DNA of 64,000 nt, taken from Vescimonas coprocola (GTDB lineage Bacteria > Bacillota > Clostridia > Oscillospirales > Oscillospiraceae). Numbering within the stretch: the first letter of the stretch is position 1; every line of letters begins with the position of its first letter. The position numbers and the translations under genes are program-made. Shown here in pieces: positions 35,621 to 48,151 of this stretch. A model generated the notes under the pieces. That model had not been told where the DNA came from, did not search any database, and was given only the letters and a program-made list of their open reading frames with translations. Where the stretch lies: assembly GCF_018408575.1 (NCBI RefSeq), contig NZ_AP023418.1, forward strand, positions 2,489,729-2,553,728. The letters are read 5' to 3'.

Positions 35621-35656
35621 CAAAAAATCACCCGGCCGCCAAAAAGCAGCCGGGTG
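35621..35656 (-). terminator. riboswitch-linked intrinsic terminator
   Basis: On the minus strand TCACCCGGC, a 11-base loop, GCCGGGTGA and then TTTTTT. It lies just downstream of the aptamer and ~310 bases upstream of the coding start, the position of a transcription-attenuation expression platform. Confidence 0.8.
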
Positions 35657-35667
35657 AAGCAAATTCT

Positions 35668-35824
35668 ATACGACAGCTTCGGCTCCGGAGATGGCGGTGC
35701 CCGGGAGCAACGCCTTGCGTATCTGACTTAGCCGAATAAATCGGCATCACAGTGACCGTCTCGCGGGGCCTCTCACCCCATTCCGCCACCGGGATAAACC
35801 CGGCTCACGCTGTCCCGTTGTTTG
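35668..35824 (-). promoter_or_regulatory. candidate cobalamin riboswitch
   Basis: On the minus strand the transcript contains GGGACAGCGTGAG near its start, then GGGGTGAGAGGCCCC, GACGGTCACTGTGATG (35757-35745) and, after a small hairpin, AAGTCAGATACGC (35729-35717). Order and spacing match the cobalamin aptamer core (GGTGA..., [GC]CACTGT, AGTCAGxATAC B12 box). Boundaries are approximate. A promoter lies just upstream and a terminator just downstream, and the next gene is the DUF4430 surface protein. High B12 would be expected to end transcription early. Confidence 0.75.
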
Positions 35825-35833
35825 GTTTTCTTT

Positions 35834-35862
35834 ATTATATTACGCAATGCACAATATTTCAA
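35834..35862 (-). promoter_or_regulatory. promoter of the riboswitch/surface protein transcript
   Basis: Minus-strand TTGAAA (35862-35857), 17-bp spacer, TATAAT (35839-35834); the start would fall near 35827, at the very beginning of the aptamer. Confidence 0.85.
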
Positions 35863-35874
35863 CAGGAAAAAACA

Positions 35875-36055
35875 TCATTCCTCCCCATACCACCTCGGCC
35901 TGGCCGCCTGCGTGAAACCGTTGCTGCAAGAGAGCGTCACCCCGCCCGCACCGGATGCGCAATGCACCACCAGCAGGCGGCCCAGCCAGTCGCGCCCTGC
36001 GGCGATGCCGACGTGTGCATTTACCTGCTGTGCCACGCCGACCGTCGAACGAATC
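35875..36055 (-). pseudogene. C-terminal remnant of an NlpC/P60-like (C40) peptidase
   Basis: The minus strand reads 'QVNAHVGIAAGRDWLGRLLV', 'VHCASGAGGVTLS' and 'SNGFTQAARPRWYGEE', then stop at 35875. It resembles the end of element-borne C40 peptidases (HVGIxxGRD...HCxSGxxxV...GFTxxGRP). Upstream, the frame is only the antisense of the integrase. Relic of a conjugative element's lysozyme/peptidase gene. Confidence 0.55.
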
Positions 36056-36078
36056 GGTGCCATCCCAGCGAAGCGACT

Positions 36079-36870
36079 ATGGCAAAAGCAAAGGAGCTGA
36101 TGGAGAGCGGTCGCACCAACCGCAAAAGCGGGCACGGCAATCCGGGTCTCAGCAGCGCCACCGTCCGCAGCCTGCACCTGATGCTCCACAACGCATTGAA
36201 CCGTGCCGTAAAAGAGCGCTTGATCCTCCGCAATCCTACCGAGGATCGCATCGCACCGAAGGTGCAGAAATTCGAGATGCAGATCCTCCAACCGGAACAC
36301 ATCAAAACTTACCTTGACGCCGCAGAGAAACGGGGACTGCTGCCCATGTTCTATCTGGAACTGGTCAGCGGGCTGCGCAAGGGCGAGTTGACCGCCTTCC
36401 TGTGGAGCGACCTCGACATTACAAACAGAACCATCTCCGTCAGCAAGCAGTATGTCAAAAATCCTAACGGAGAGCTGACCCTCTCCCGCCCCAAGACAGA
36501 GACATCGGTCAGAAAGATCAGTATTTCACAGGAGGCTGTTGACCTGCTGGTTGCCGAGCATAAGAGACACCCCAATAACCCGTACATGTTCCCCTCACCC
36601 ATCACAAGAGAGATGTATCACCCCGATTCTACCGTAAAGCTGCACAAGAAAATTCTGAAAGATGCCGGGCTGCCGCACATACGCTCCCACGATCTCAGGC
36701 ATACCTTTGCCACACTGGCCCTGCAAAACGGTGTGGATGTAAAAACCGTCAGCAGTATGCTGGGCCACTATGATGCGGGTTTTACCCTGCGCACCTACAC
36801 CCACGCCACTCGCCAAAAACAGGATGAAGCCGCCCAGACCATGGGCAGCTTCATGGCGCAGGTGATGTAA
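36079..36870 (+). pseudogene. 5'-truncated tyrosine integrase of the tRNA-Thr element
   Basis: Homology starts abruptly at 'KAKELMESGRTNRKSG', in the middle of the core-binding domain; the ~120-residue Arm domain and first helices are missing, and no ribosome binding site precedes the ATG. The catalytic domain is complete: 'LVSGLRKGELTAFLW' (Arg), 'SHDLRHTFATLALQ' (His-x-x-Arg) and 'SMLGHYDAGFTLRTYTHAT' (His, Tyr), ending 'MGSFMAQVM'. A longer open frame back to 35752 runs through the riboswitch and is not protein-like. The gene faces tRNA-Thr and belongs to the element bounded at 29.8 and 37.1 kb. The element is thus probably immobile on its own. Confidence 0.8.
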
Positions 36871-36940
36871 GCCAATCTAAAAGAGATGAGCGGACGGATA
36901 TTCCGTCCGCTCATCTTTCGACCTTTCCGAGCATTTCCAC

Positions 36941-36989
36941 GTGTGGGTCAGGGTGTGGGTCAGGCAGTTGACCCACACCCTGACCCACA
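36941..36989. repeat. right-end integrase arm repeats, direct and inverted
   Basis: GTGTGGGTCA at 36941-36950 and 36953-36962 (12-bp period). The complementary pair lies at 36969-36989, so the whole forms a 21-bp inverted repeat around GGCAGT. It lies 60 bp inside the right attachment repeat. Confidence 0.65.
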
Positions 36990-37009
36990 GATTAAATTGG
37001 TCAAAAAGT

Positions 37010-37124
<115 letters not shown>

Positions 37125-37127
37125 ATA

Positions 37128-37204
37128 TGGCGACCAAGATGGGGCTCGAACCCACGACCTCCAGCGTGACAGGCTGGCGTTCTAACCAACTGAACTACTT
37201 GGCC
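37128..37204 (-). tRNA. tRNA-Asp(GTC)
   Basis: 77 nt with encoded CCA. Acceptor GGCCAAG pairs CTTGGTC; the anticodon loop CTGTCAC gives GTC. It lies 3 bases upstream of tRNA-Thr in the same transcript. The AT-rich gap 37205-37529 beyond it holds only promoter-like sequence (TTGACA at 37439). Confidence 0.95.
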
Positions 37205-37529
37205 TGATCTCGCTCGTAGGAATCAAGCTTGTTTATTATAGCAAGCGCAGGCGGGTTTGTCAACACTCTTTTCTAAAAAAATTGCCGGGAACGGGAGAAA
37301 AACAGGAGGGCTGTTCCCATGGGGAGTGGATCGGCGGCCAGAACATAAAAGTATACATTTTGCATGGAAAATCACATAATTATCATGAAAATAAACAGTT
37401 ATCGCCATAGAAAATTGCAATAAAGCAGATAAAATTTCTTGACAGGGGGAGGGCGATATGATACTCTATGGGCGTAGGCCGCTCTAAAGGCGGAAAACCA
37501 GAGACAGAATGATAAAAGGAGGACGCATC

Positions 37530-38135
37530 ATGAAGAAACGAGCACTTACCCTTTTACTAGCATTGGCCATGTGCCTGTCCCTGTGCACACCGGTGATGGC
37601 GGAGGAGGTGACGCCAGAAAGAACGATTGTTTACACGACTACAGCGGAGGAAAGAGATGCCATTTTTGAAGCGGAAGTGGAAAAAGCTCTCGCAGCTCTT
37701 TCCAATGGTTCTGCAAGAGAAGTTAGGTATCAATATAAGAGTGAGAATCTGACTGATAAGTATAAAATAAAAACAGTTGGCGGTTTTGCGGGTAACCAAG
37801 TCCAAAATGGATACCGCTTTCCTACAGGAGGAGGTTTCTATTTCAGTGATGTAGGTGGCCCAACTGTTCAGGGAAGTGTAAATCTTGGATTGCCTAAGCC
37901 TTTTGATACTGTGTCGTTTACGGTGACGCTGGGAACGAGGAGTACTGTTTCTGGGTTGGTGGTTAATGTCCCCAATACAACAGATTATTTTAAGCTGTAT
38001 GTCGAGAAAGAAGTTGAAGCGAGACCCTATAAGGTTTATAAGAGACTTCCTGGAAATGGAAATGCGTGGGAGTTTGATCGATATGGGGTTGTTTATGTAA
38101 CTGTTGGAGTGGTTGCCTATGCAAAGAAAGTCTAA
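37530..38135 (+). CDS. secreted protein of unknown function
   Basis: 201 residues from ATG 37530 with AAAGGAGG upstream. Signal peptide 'KKRALTLLLALAMCLSLCTPVMA' (cleavage ~25). The mature part has a charged helical start (TTAEERDAIFEAEVEKALAAL) and then a beta-rich Gly/Thr/Val body ('FPTGGGFYFSDVGGPTVQGSVNLGLPKPFDTVSFTVTLGTRSTVSG'). No family is recognised. The gene is clearly more AT-rich than its neighbours, with many AAT/GAT/TAT codons, which suggests acquisition. It overlaps the next gene by 17 bases. It lies just beyond the tRNA pair that hosts the integrated element. Confidence 0.75.
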   Translation: MKKRALTLLLALAMCLSLCTPVMAEEVTPERTIVYTTTAEERDAIFEAEVEKALAALSNGSAREVRYQYKSENLTDKYKIKTVGGFAGNQVQNGYRFPTGGGFYFSDVGGPTVQGSVNLGLPKPFDTVSFTVTLGTRSTVSGLVVNVPNTTDYFKLYVEKEVEARPYKVYKRLPGNGNAWEFDRYGVVYVTVGVVAYAKKV

Positions 38136-38505
38136 GTATCTTTGGGCTGCATTGGCAGCCTCTCTGTGCCTGATCGTGGCTCTGCTGGTGATGCTGGGCA
38201 TGAGCCTGCGGCATCAGCCGCTGACGGGCACCTACCTCTGCGAGGGGCTGAGCCCCGGAGCCGGCACCTATCTGGTGTTTGATGGGAAGGGGGACTACAC
38301 CCTGTACCGGCAGTCCGGTGTGCTGTCCGCCGGGACGTATGCAGAGGACGCCAACGGCGTCTATGTGCTGAAGGGGGAGGGACTGACGGTCCCGTATGTG
38401 ACCTACGACGGGAAGGACAGCGTGCATTTCTTCTCCGTGCCGGACACCTACACCTACCAGCGCATCAGCGATATCCCCACATATATCAACGTGGAAAAGC
38501 CGTAA
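38119..38505 (+). CDS. small membrane-anchored protein of unknown function
   Basis: 128 residues from ATG 38119, inside the end of the preceding gene; GGAG lies ~10 bases upstream, so translation is probably coupled. An N-terminal membrane helix (LWAALAASLCLIVALLVMLGM) is followed by an exported ~95-residue beta-rich domain ('GTYLCEGLSPGAGTYLVFDGKGDYTLYRQSG', 'GVYVLKGEGLTVPYVTYDGKDSVHFF'). The repeated 'GTY...' pattern resembles lipocalin-like or DUF-type export domains. Base composition returns to the GC-rich norm here. Function unknown. Confidence 0.7.
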   Translation: MQRKSKYLWAALAASLCLIVALLVMLGMSLRHQPLTGTYLCEGLSPGAGTYLVFDGKGDYTLYRQSGVLSAGTYAEDANGVYVLKGEGLTVPYVTYDGKDSVHFFSVPDTYTYQRISDIPTYINVEKP

Positions 38506-38513
38506 AATGAATG

Positions 38514-38553
38514 ACCGGGGGCCTTCCGTAAGGAGGGCCTCCGGTTTTTGCGG
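38514..38553 (+). terminator. terminator of the secreted-protein pair
   Basis: CCGGGGGCCTTCC, GTAA loop, GGAGGGCCTCCGG then TTTTT. A second, minus-facing hairpin (AAGAGTGCCTGAG ... CTCAGGCACTCTT, 38569-38600) follows for the Mrp gene. Confidence 0.8.
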
Positions 38554-38615
38554 GATGAAGAAAGAGTGCCTGAGGTCTTGCTGCCTCAGGCACTCTTTGA
38601 AGCTTGCGGTGCGGG

Positions 38616-39440
38616 TCAGCACTCCAGCCGGTCAGCAGCGGCGGAGAGCCAGGAGCCTTGGAAGTCCTCGATGCGCCCGGCGTCCACCAGAGCCGCCAGC
38701 GCCGGGTCGATGGGCATCTGAGCCAGCAGGGGCAGGCCATAGCGGTCGGCGGCCTCCTGCGTTTTGCCCTCACCGAAGAGGTAGATCTTCCTGCCGCAGT
38801 CGGGACAGGCCAGATAGCTCATATTCTCCACCAGACCGACGATGGGGATGTTCATCATCTGAGCCATCTTCACGGCCTTTTCCACCACCATACCCACCAA
38901 ATCCTGCGGGCTGGTGACGATGATGACGCCGTCCACCGGCAGGGTCTGGAACACGTTCAGAGCCACGTCGCCGGTTCCGGGGGGCATATCCACGAACATA
39001 TAGTCCACGTCCTGCCACAGCACGTCGCCCCAAAACTGCTGCACCACGCCGCCGATGACGGGGCCACGCCAGATGACGGGGTCAGTCTCGTGCTCCAGCA
39101 GCAGGTTTACGCTCATCAGCTGGATGCCGGTCTCCGTCTGCACCGGGAGGATGGCATCCTCGGAGCCAACGGCCCGGCCGTGGATGCCGAAGCACTTGGG
39201 GATGGAGGGGCCGGTAACGTCGGCGTCCAGAATGGCGGTGCGGTGGCCCCGGCGCTGCATGGTGACGGCCAACTGGCTGGTGACCATGGATTTGCCGACG
39301 CCGCCCTTGCCGGAGACGACGCCGTAGACCTTACGGACATGGCAGCCCTCATGAAGGGGCTTGATCTGGAAGGGGCTTCCGCCCTGACGGTCAGCGCAGC
39401 TCTCGCCGCAGCTGCTGCAATCGTGGGTGCATTCACTCAT
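38616..39440 (-). CDS. Mrp/NBP35-family ATP-binding protein (Fe-S carrier)
   Basis: 274 residues. The N-terminus has a CTHDCSSCGESC cysteine cluster as in NBP35-type proteins. It is followed by the deviant Walker A GVVSGKGGVGKSMV, switch I 'DADVTGPSIPKCFG', Walker B 'YMFVDMPPGTGD', and the C-terminal CPDCG pair (CxxC) that holds the bridging [4Fe-4S] cluster at the dimer interface. It assembles or carries Fe-S clusters in the cytoplasm. It is a stand-alone gene between secreted-protein genes and a CmpB-like gene. Confidence 0.93.
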   Translation of the reverse strand: MSECTHDCSSCGESCADRQGGSPFQIKPLHEGCHVRKVYGVVSGKGGVGKSMVTSQLAVTMQRRGHRTAILDADVTGPSIPKCFGIHGRAVGSEDAILPVQTETGIQLMSVNLLLEHETDPVIWRGPVIGGVVQQFWGDVLWQDVDYMFVDMPPGTGDVALNVFQTLPVDGVIIVTSPQDLVGMVVEKAVKMAQMMNIPIVGLVENMSYLACPDCGRKIYLFGEGKTQEAADRYGLPLLAQMPIDPALAALVDAGRIEDFQGSWLSAAADRLEC

Positions 39441-39497
39441 GGGAATATCTCCTTTATTATAATAGTAGCTTCAAAGGTGCTGAGATGCTGATGGGAA

Positions 39498-40340
39498 TTA
39501 CTTCTTGTCCTTCTGGCCGGGGCGCTTTTCACGCAGCAGGTTCAGCAGCTTTCTGCTGTGGCGCTTGGAACGCAGATCGGGGTGGGAACGGAGCAGACGG
39601 CGCTCGAAGAGGTCCTCGCCGCTGCGGAGCTGGGCCAGATACAGCTCCTTCTCCTTGAGGAAGTCGTCGTTAGCATCCTCTAAGCCGGCCATGAAGCGGT
39701 CGGTGACCTCCTCCAGACGGCCTTCATACTTCTGCTGCAGCTGGGCGGCCTTCTCCTCCAGATGGGAGCGGATCTCCTGCCGCACCTTCTGCAGATCGTC
39801 CAGACGGTGGGACAGCTGGATGGCGCTGCGGACGGAGAGGACGTTATCCATGAGATACAGGCCGAAGAGGAACGAGGCCACAGGGATGGTGTAGGCGGAG
39901 CCGATGTGGAACAGCCACGCCATCACTGGCGGATTCACAACATGGCACAACAGCACGCAGGCCAGACCGAACAGCAGGCTGTTCTGCAGACAGATGCGGC
40001 CGTTGAGCTGGATCTTCTTGCGGCTGTAATCCCACCAGCGCATATGGAAGACGGCCTCCATAAACCAGCTGGTGAAGTACTCCAGCGCAGAGGTCAGCGC
40101 CATGCCCGCCAGAAAGGTCAACAGGGGATTTTTCAGGCCCCCGTGTAATACATATAGCACCAAAAGGGCGCCGTGTCCATAGATGGGGCAGATAAAACCG
40201 TTCAAAAAGCCACGTTTTTCGCAGATGTGGCCCTTGCCCACGGAGCAGTAGAACATTTCGCCCACCCAACCGGCGGCGCTGTAAATCATCAGCAGCAGGA
40301 AAAATACACAGAGATTTTCAAAGGTGTTCAGCGGGAACAT
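39498..40340 (-). CDS. putative ABC transporter permease, CmpB family (PF06541)
   Basis: 280 residues. The first ~170 contain five to six membrane helices in the CmpB pattern: 'FLLLMIYSAAGWVGEMFYC', 'EKRGFLNGFICPIYGHGAL', 'LEYFTSWFMEAVFHMRWWDYSRKKIQLNGRICLQNSLLFG'. The last ~100 residues are a charged coiled coil ('LDDLQKVRQEIRSHLEEKAAQLQQKYEGRLEE') ending in a basic tail. Despite the database name, transport has not been shown for this family. Its ATG lies 13 bases inside the YhaN-like gene, so the two are translationally coupled. Confidence 0.85.
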   Translation of the reverse strand: MFPLNTFENLCVFFLLLMIYSAAGWVGEMFYCSVGKGHICEKRGFLNGFICPIYGHGALLVLYVLHGGLKNPLLTFLAGMALTSALEYFTSWFMEAVFHMRWWDYSRKKIQLNGRICLQNSLLFGLACVLLCHVVNPPVMAWLFHIGSAYTIPVASFLFGLYLMDNVLSVRSAIQLSHRLDDLQKVRQEIRSHLEEKAAQLQQKYEGRLEEVTDRFMAGLEDANDDFLKEKELYLAQLRSGEDLFERRLLRSHPDLRSKRHSRKLLNLLREKRPGQKDKK

Positions 40341-42532
40341 ACAGCACCTCCGTTCAGGGTAAGAATGTGGACGCCGGGGCGGCCCGCCAGATAGGTCCGC
40401 TCCCGGTCATGGCAGGTGAACAGCAGAATTTGACGATTCTGACTCTCTTGGAGCAGCCACTCCAGCGCAGCGGCCAGCCGCTGGTCATCGAAGGAGGCGA
40501 ACACGTCATCCAGGATCAGGGGGACATGCTTCTCCGGCGGCAGCACCAGCTGACAGATGGCCAGCCGCACCGCCAGATACAGCTGATCGGCGGCGCCTTG
40601 GCTCAGCACCTGAATGCTGCGGGGTGTGGGGTCACCGGAGGGCTCGGCGGAGAGAGCCAGCGTCCTGTCCAGCAGTACCTTGTCGTAGCGCCCTCCCGTC
40701 AGGGCGGAGAAAATTTCCGCCGTACGGGCGCCCAGCGCCGGGGAGAAACGGTTTTGCAGAGTCTGATTGGCGGCGGACAGGGCGTCCATGGCCAGTTGGA
40801 TCGCTTCGTATTCGGATTGCAGGCTCTCCAGCTTTCGGCGCTTCTCGGCCAGCTGGGCCGTCAGCTCTGAGGGGTCACGGGCCGCCTGCAGCTGGCCGGA
40901 GATGGTATCCAGCCGGGTGCGTGCGGCGGCCAATTGGGCTTGCGCCTCCGGGATGGCGGAGCGCATGGCTTCGACGGAACGGGAGGGCCGGGGCAGAGGA
41001 ATGGCCGGATCCGGCAGCTCCCCCTGCGGCAGACGCTCCTCCAACAGGCGGCAGTACATCTGTGCCTGCTCCTGAGCGGTTTGGGCCGATCGGAGGGCGG
41101 CGCGGCTGCGGCGGGCGGCGGACAGGGCCACCTGCACGGCAGGCAGATCCACAGCGGTGGAATGGAAGGCTCGGACCCGTGCCAGCAGCGCCAGCAGCTG
41201 GGCCTGATCGTTATGAGCCATGGCTTCGGCGGCGGCTGCGGCGGCATCGGCGCTGCGAGTGGCCTCCTGAGCCTCCGTCAGTAGAGGGAGATACTCTGCA
41301 ATCTGCCGCTGTAAGGTGCTCCGCTGGTCGTCTGCCTGCTGCTTCGCCTTGGCGTGACGATGGCGGGATACTATATCATATAGCAGAGCGGCGGCACCGA
41401 CTGCGCCACAGAGAATGGGCGCATACACAGGCAGATGCAGCAGCACACAGGCTACGGCCCCGACCAGCAGAAGAAGTCCCACAGGCAGGGGCAGCTTCGA
41501 TGGTGCGGGCGGGTCCGTCAGGGCGGACAGGCGGCTTTGCAGCTGCGGCCCGTCGGCGGGAGAGAGGGGGTGTGCCGTGCAGCGGGCCATGGCCTCGTCG
41601 GCCTGCCGGCGCAGCTGGGCCGCTTGCTCCGTGGCCTGCCGCCGGGCGGCGATGGACTGGGTCAGAGCGGTAGCTTGTCCCTCCAGCTGGGAGAGTGTCT
41701 CCTCGTCCGGTAGGACGTCACAGCGCTGCTCCAGTTGCCGATACTGCTGCTGGGCGGTGGATAGGGCTGCTTGGGCCTCCTCGTATTGGCGGCGGGCGGC
41801 CTGACGCTCCAGCTGCTGCCATTGGGCAGCTTGTTGCTCCAGTTCCTCCAGTCGGGTCTGGGTATCTTGCAGTCGGAGCTGTGCGGCGTTGAACTGTTCC
41901 CGCAGGCTCTCCTGCCGGGCCAGCGCATCCTCCAGCTGGGCGATTTCCTGCTCCAGTGCCGGGATCTGTCCGGTGGAGCGGTTGGCTCGCCGGGCGTTCA
42001 GCTGCTTTTTCAGCCGCTCATAGCTCTCGGAGTAGGAGGCGTCCTCCTCGCCGGTGGAGATCAGAGCAGCGATGCGGCGCTCCAGCTCGGCGTCCTGATC
42101 CATCGCCAGAGCATTCTGGCCGATGAAGGCGCTGCGCAGAAACACCTCCCGTGGAATGCCCAGCAGATACTGACCGGCCTCGGCGGCGGGGATGCCGGGG
42201 ACGGGGTCGGCGGTGCCGGTGTAGGTGAGATGGGCATCACCCATGGGGGCGGAGGTCCGTCTGGTCTCCCGCAGGAGGGTATAGCGGGCGTCGCCGTTCC
42301 GAAGCAGTAGCCGCCCCTGCATGGGGGAACCGCTCCACGGGGCGTAGCGGTTCTTGTCGGCCAGCAGCCCCCGCTCCTTGGTGGGGACGCCGTACAGCAT
42401 ATTTTGAAGGAACCGGCACCAAGTGGACTTGCCGGATTCATTGGGGGCGCAGATCACATTCAGCTCCGGCTGAAGGTCCAGCTGGGAGCCGTTCAGTCTG
42501 CCAAAGGTGGCGCTCATCTGCTCGATCTGCAA
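40328..42532 (-). CDS. YhaN/RecN-like AAA ATPase with coiled coil
   Basis: 734 residues. N-terminal half-ATPase with Walker A 'VICAPNESGKSTWCRFLQNMLYG' (residues ~28-50), then 'SAFIGQNALAMDQDAELERRIAALISTGEED'. A long coiled coil (~180-560) is interrupted near the middle by two membrane-like stretches ('KLPLPVGLLLLVGAVACVLLHLPVYAPILCGAVGAAALLYDI'). The C-terminal half-ATPase has the signature 'LSQGAADQLYLAVRLAICQ' and Walker B 'VPLILDDVFASFDD'. This is the YhaN layout of DNA double-strand-break-type ATPases, partner of an SbcD/YhaO-like nuclease. No nuclease gene is beside it. Confidence 0.85.
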   Translation of the reverse strand: MQIEQMSATFGRLNGSQLDLQPELNVICAPNESGKSTWCRFLQNMLYGVPTKERGLLADKNRYAPWSGSPMQGRLLLRNGDARYTLLRETRRTSAPMGDAHLTYTGTADPVPGIPAAEAGQYLLGIPREVFLRSAFIGQNALAMDQDAELERRIAALISTGEEDASYSESYERLKKQLNARRANRSTGQIPALEQEIAQLEDALARQESLREQFNAAQLRLQDTQTRLEELEQQAAQWQQLERQAARRQYEEAQAALSTAQQQYRQLEQRCDVLPDEETLSQLEGQATALTQSIAARRQATEQAAQLRRQADEAMARCTAHPLSPADGPQLQSRLSALTDPPAPSKLPLPVGLLLLVGAVACVLLHLPVYAPILCGAVGAAALLYDIVSRHRHAKAKQQADDQRSTLQRQIAEYLPLLTEAQEATRSADAAAAAAEAMAHNDQAQLLALLARVRAFHSTAVDLPAVQVALSAARRSRAALRSAQTAQEQAQMYCRLLEERLPQGELPDPAIPLPRPSRSVEAMRSAIPEAQAQLAAARTRLDTISGQLQAARDPSELTAQLAEKRRKLESLQSEYEAIQLAMDALSAANQTLQNRFSPALGARTAEIFSALTGGRYDKVLLDRTLALSAEPSGDPTPRSIQVLSQGAADQLYLAVRLAICQLVLPPEKHVPLILDDVFASFDDQRLAAALEWLLQESQNRQILLFTCHDRERTYLAGRPGVHILTLNGGAVCSR

Positions 42533-42647
42533 GGGATCACCTCTTTATCATATATGGTTCATGTCGCCGGATAGTATACCACAGAAGCGGTCGTTTGTCA
42601 CTGGCTTTATGGATGGAGAAAAAACGGAAATTTTTTGAAATTAGGTA

Positions 42648-42676
42648 TTGACAAATGGCGTTTCCTCTGGTAATCT
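42648..42676 (+). promoter_or_regulatory. rrn promoter P1
   Basis: TTGACA (42648-42653), 17-bp spacer, TAATCT (42671-42676), preceded by an A/T-rich UP-like tract. Confidence 0.8.
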
Positions 42677-42769
42677 AAACAAGCTGTTTCGCAGAGCGGT
42701 TTTCATAGGAGCTTCCATTAGAGTACCAAATGACTGGTAAAAGTTTTTTGGAAAAGATGAAAAAACCTG

Positions 42770-42798
42770 TTGACAAACTTGGCTTTGCAGAGTATAAT
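42770..42798 (+). promoter_or_regulatory. rrn promoter P2
   Basis: TTGACA (42770-42775), 17-bp spacer, TATAAT (42793-42798), a full-consensus promoter about 120 bp after P1. Tandem promoters are usual for rRNA operons. The rest of the 42533-43007 gap is leader. Confidence 0.9.
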
Positions 42799-43007
42799 AG
42801 CAATGTTCCGCAGAAGCGGGCGTGTATCTTGTAAATTAAACAATGAACGAACAAAAGCACCAGACGGGAGCACATGAAAATGTGCGACGAAACTTGGTGG
42901 AGCAGGGTTAAGTCAATTACCTGCGAAGCTAAGTATAAAAAGTTTTTGAAGCTATGACAAATAGCTCTGTAACGAGATTAGCTCAGCGGAGACGCTGTGT
43001 TGATACG

Positions 43008-44538
<1,531 letters not shown>

Positions 44539-44661
44539 CTAAGGAGACCTCAGCGAGCCTACGGGCTTGGCTGTAACATCCTGGTCAGCCGAATGGGACT
44601 GAGTTTGTTCATTGTTTAATTTAGAGGGTATACGCCGGCAGGCAGAACGACAGAATAGCAC

Positions 44662-44737
44662 GGGGATATAGCTCAGCTGGGAGAGCGCCTGCCTTGCAAG
44701 CAGGAGGTCGCCGGTTCGATCCCGACTATCTCCACCA
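44662..44737 (+). tRNA. tRNA-Ala(TGC)
   Basis: 76 nt with encoded CCA in the 16S-23S spacer. Acceptor GGGGATA pairs TATCTCC; the anticodon loop CTTGCAA gives TGC. Confidence 0.96.
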
Positions 44738-44754
44738 AGAGAATACCTTCGCAT

Positions 44755-44831
44755 GGGCCCGTAGCTCAGCTGGCTAGAGCGTACGACTGATAATCGTAAG
44801 GTCGGTGGTTCGAGCCCACTCGGGCCCACCA
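44755..44831 (+). tRNA. tRNA-Ile(GAT)
   Basis: 77 nt with encoded CCA in the 16S-23S spacer. Acceptor GGGCCCG pairs CGGGCCC; the anticodon loop CTGATAA gives GAT. The Ala-then-Ile order is the reverse of the commoner Ile-Ala order. Confidence 0.96.
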
Positions 44832-44913
44832 GAGTTCCATTTTGCGGATGGATCTTAAGACCCAAGGGATTGGATCTTAAGATCTGGCTTCAAAAGAGGC
44901 TGGAGCTTGCATC

Positions 44914-44933
44914 TTGAAAACTGAACAAAGAAG
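44914..44933 (+). other. 23S precursor processing stem, 5' strand
   Basis: TTGAAAACTGAACAAAGAAG pairs with 47981-48000 (two mismatched or wobble positions), flanking the 23S gene on both sides. This is the precursor stalk cut by RNase III or Mini-III; the same ACTGAACAAAG motif is common in Firmicutes spacers. Confidence 0.75.
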
Positions 44934-45103
44934 AAAGTGATGAAAGCAAGGCAACAGAGAGGTCTTTCAAGGAAACTTGAAAGAAAAGTTGTGAATTTTA
45001 ATTGTGGAACACTTCTGTGAAAGAAGAGGGTAACAATTACAATTTTGCTAGATCTGTGATTGCCTGCATAATTCAACTATAGAGAACCAAAATATCTCTA
45101 ATA

Positions 45104-47944
<2,841 letters not shown>

Positions 47945-48029
47945 TACGATTTATGCAGGCAATGGCCTTCCTTCCATCCTCTTCTTTGTTCGGTTTTGAA
48001 GGTGTAAGCGAAAGACATCTGAGTGATAT

Positions 48030-48105
48030 GCACCATTAGCTCAGCTGGTAGAGCACCTGACTCTTAATCAGGGTGTCCAGGGTTCGAGTCCCTGATGGTG
48101 TACCA
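48030..48105 (+). tRNA. tRNA-Lys(CTT)
   Basis: 76 nt with encoded CCA. Acceptor GCACCAT pairs ATGGTGT; the anticodon loop CTCTTAA gives CTT. First tRNA after 23S, in the rrn transcript. Confidence 0.94.
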
Positions 48106-48151
48106 CGGTTATTTCACAAGGATACTTGTGTGATAATATAAAGGAAAAAAT

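Noticed and set aside
35752..36078. Long N-terminal extension of the integrase frame through the riboswitch region
   Set aside because: The translated sequence is low in protein character, has no ribosome binding site and is antisense to the promoter and aptamer; the homologous part starts only near 36079.
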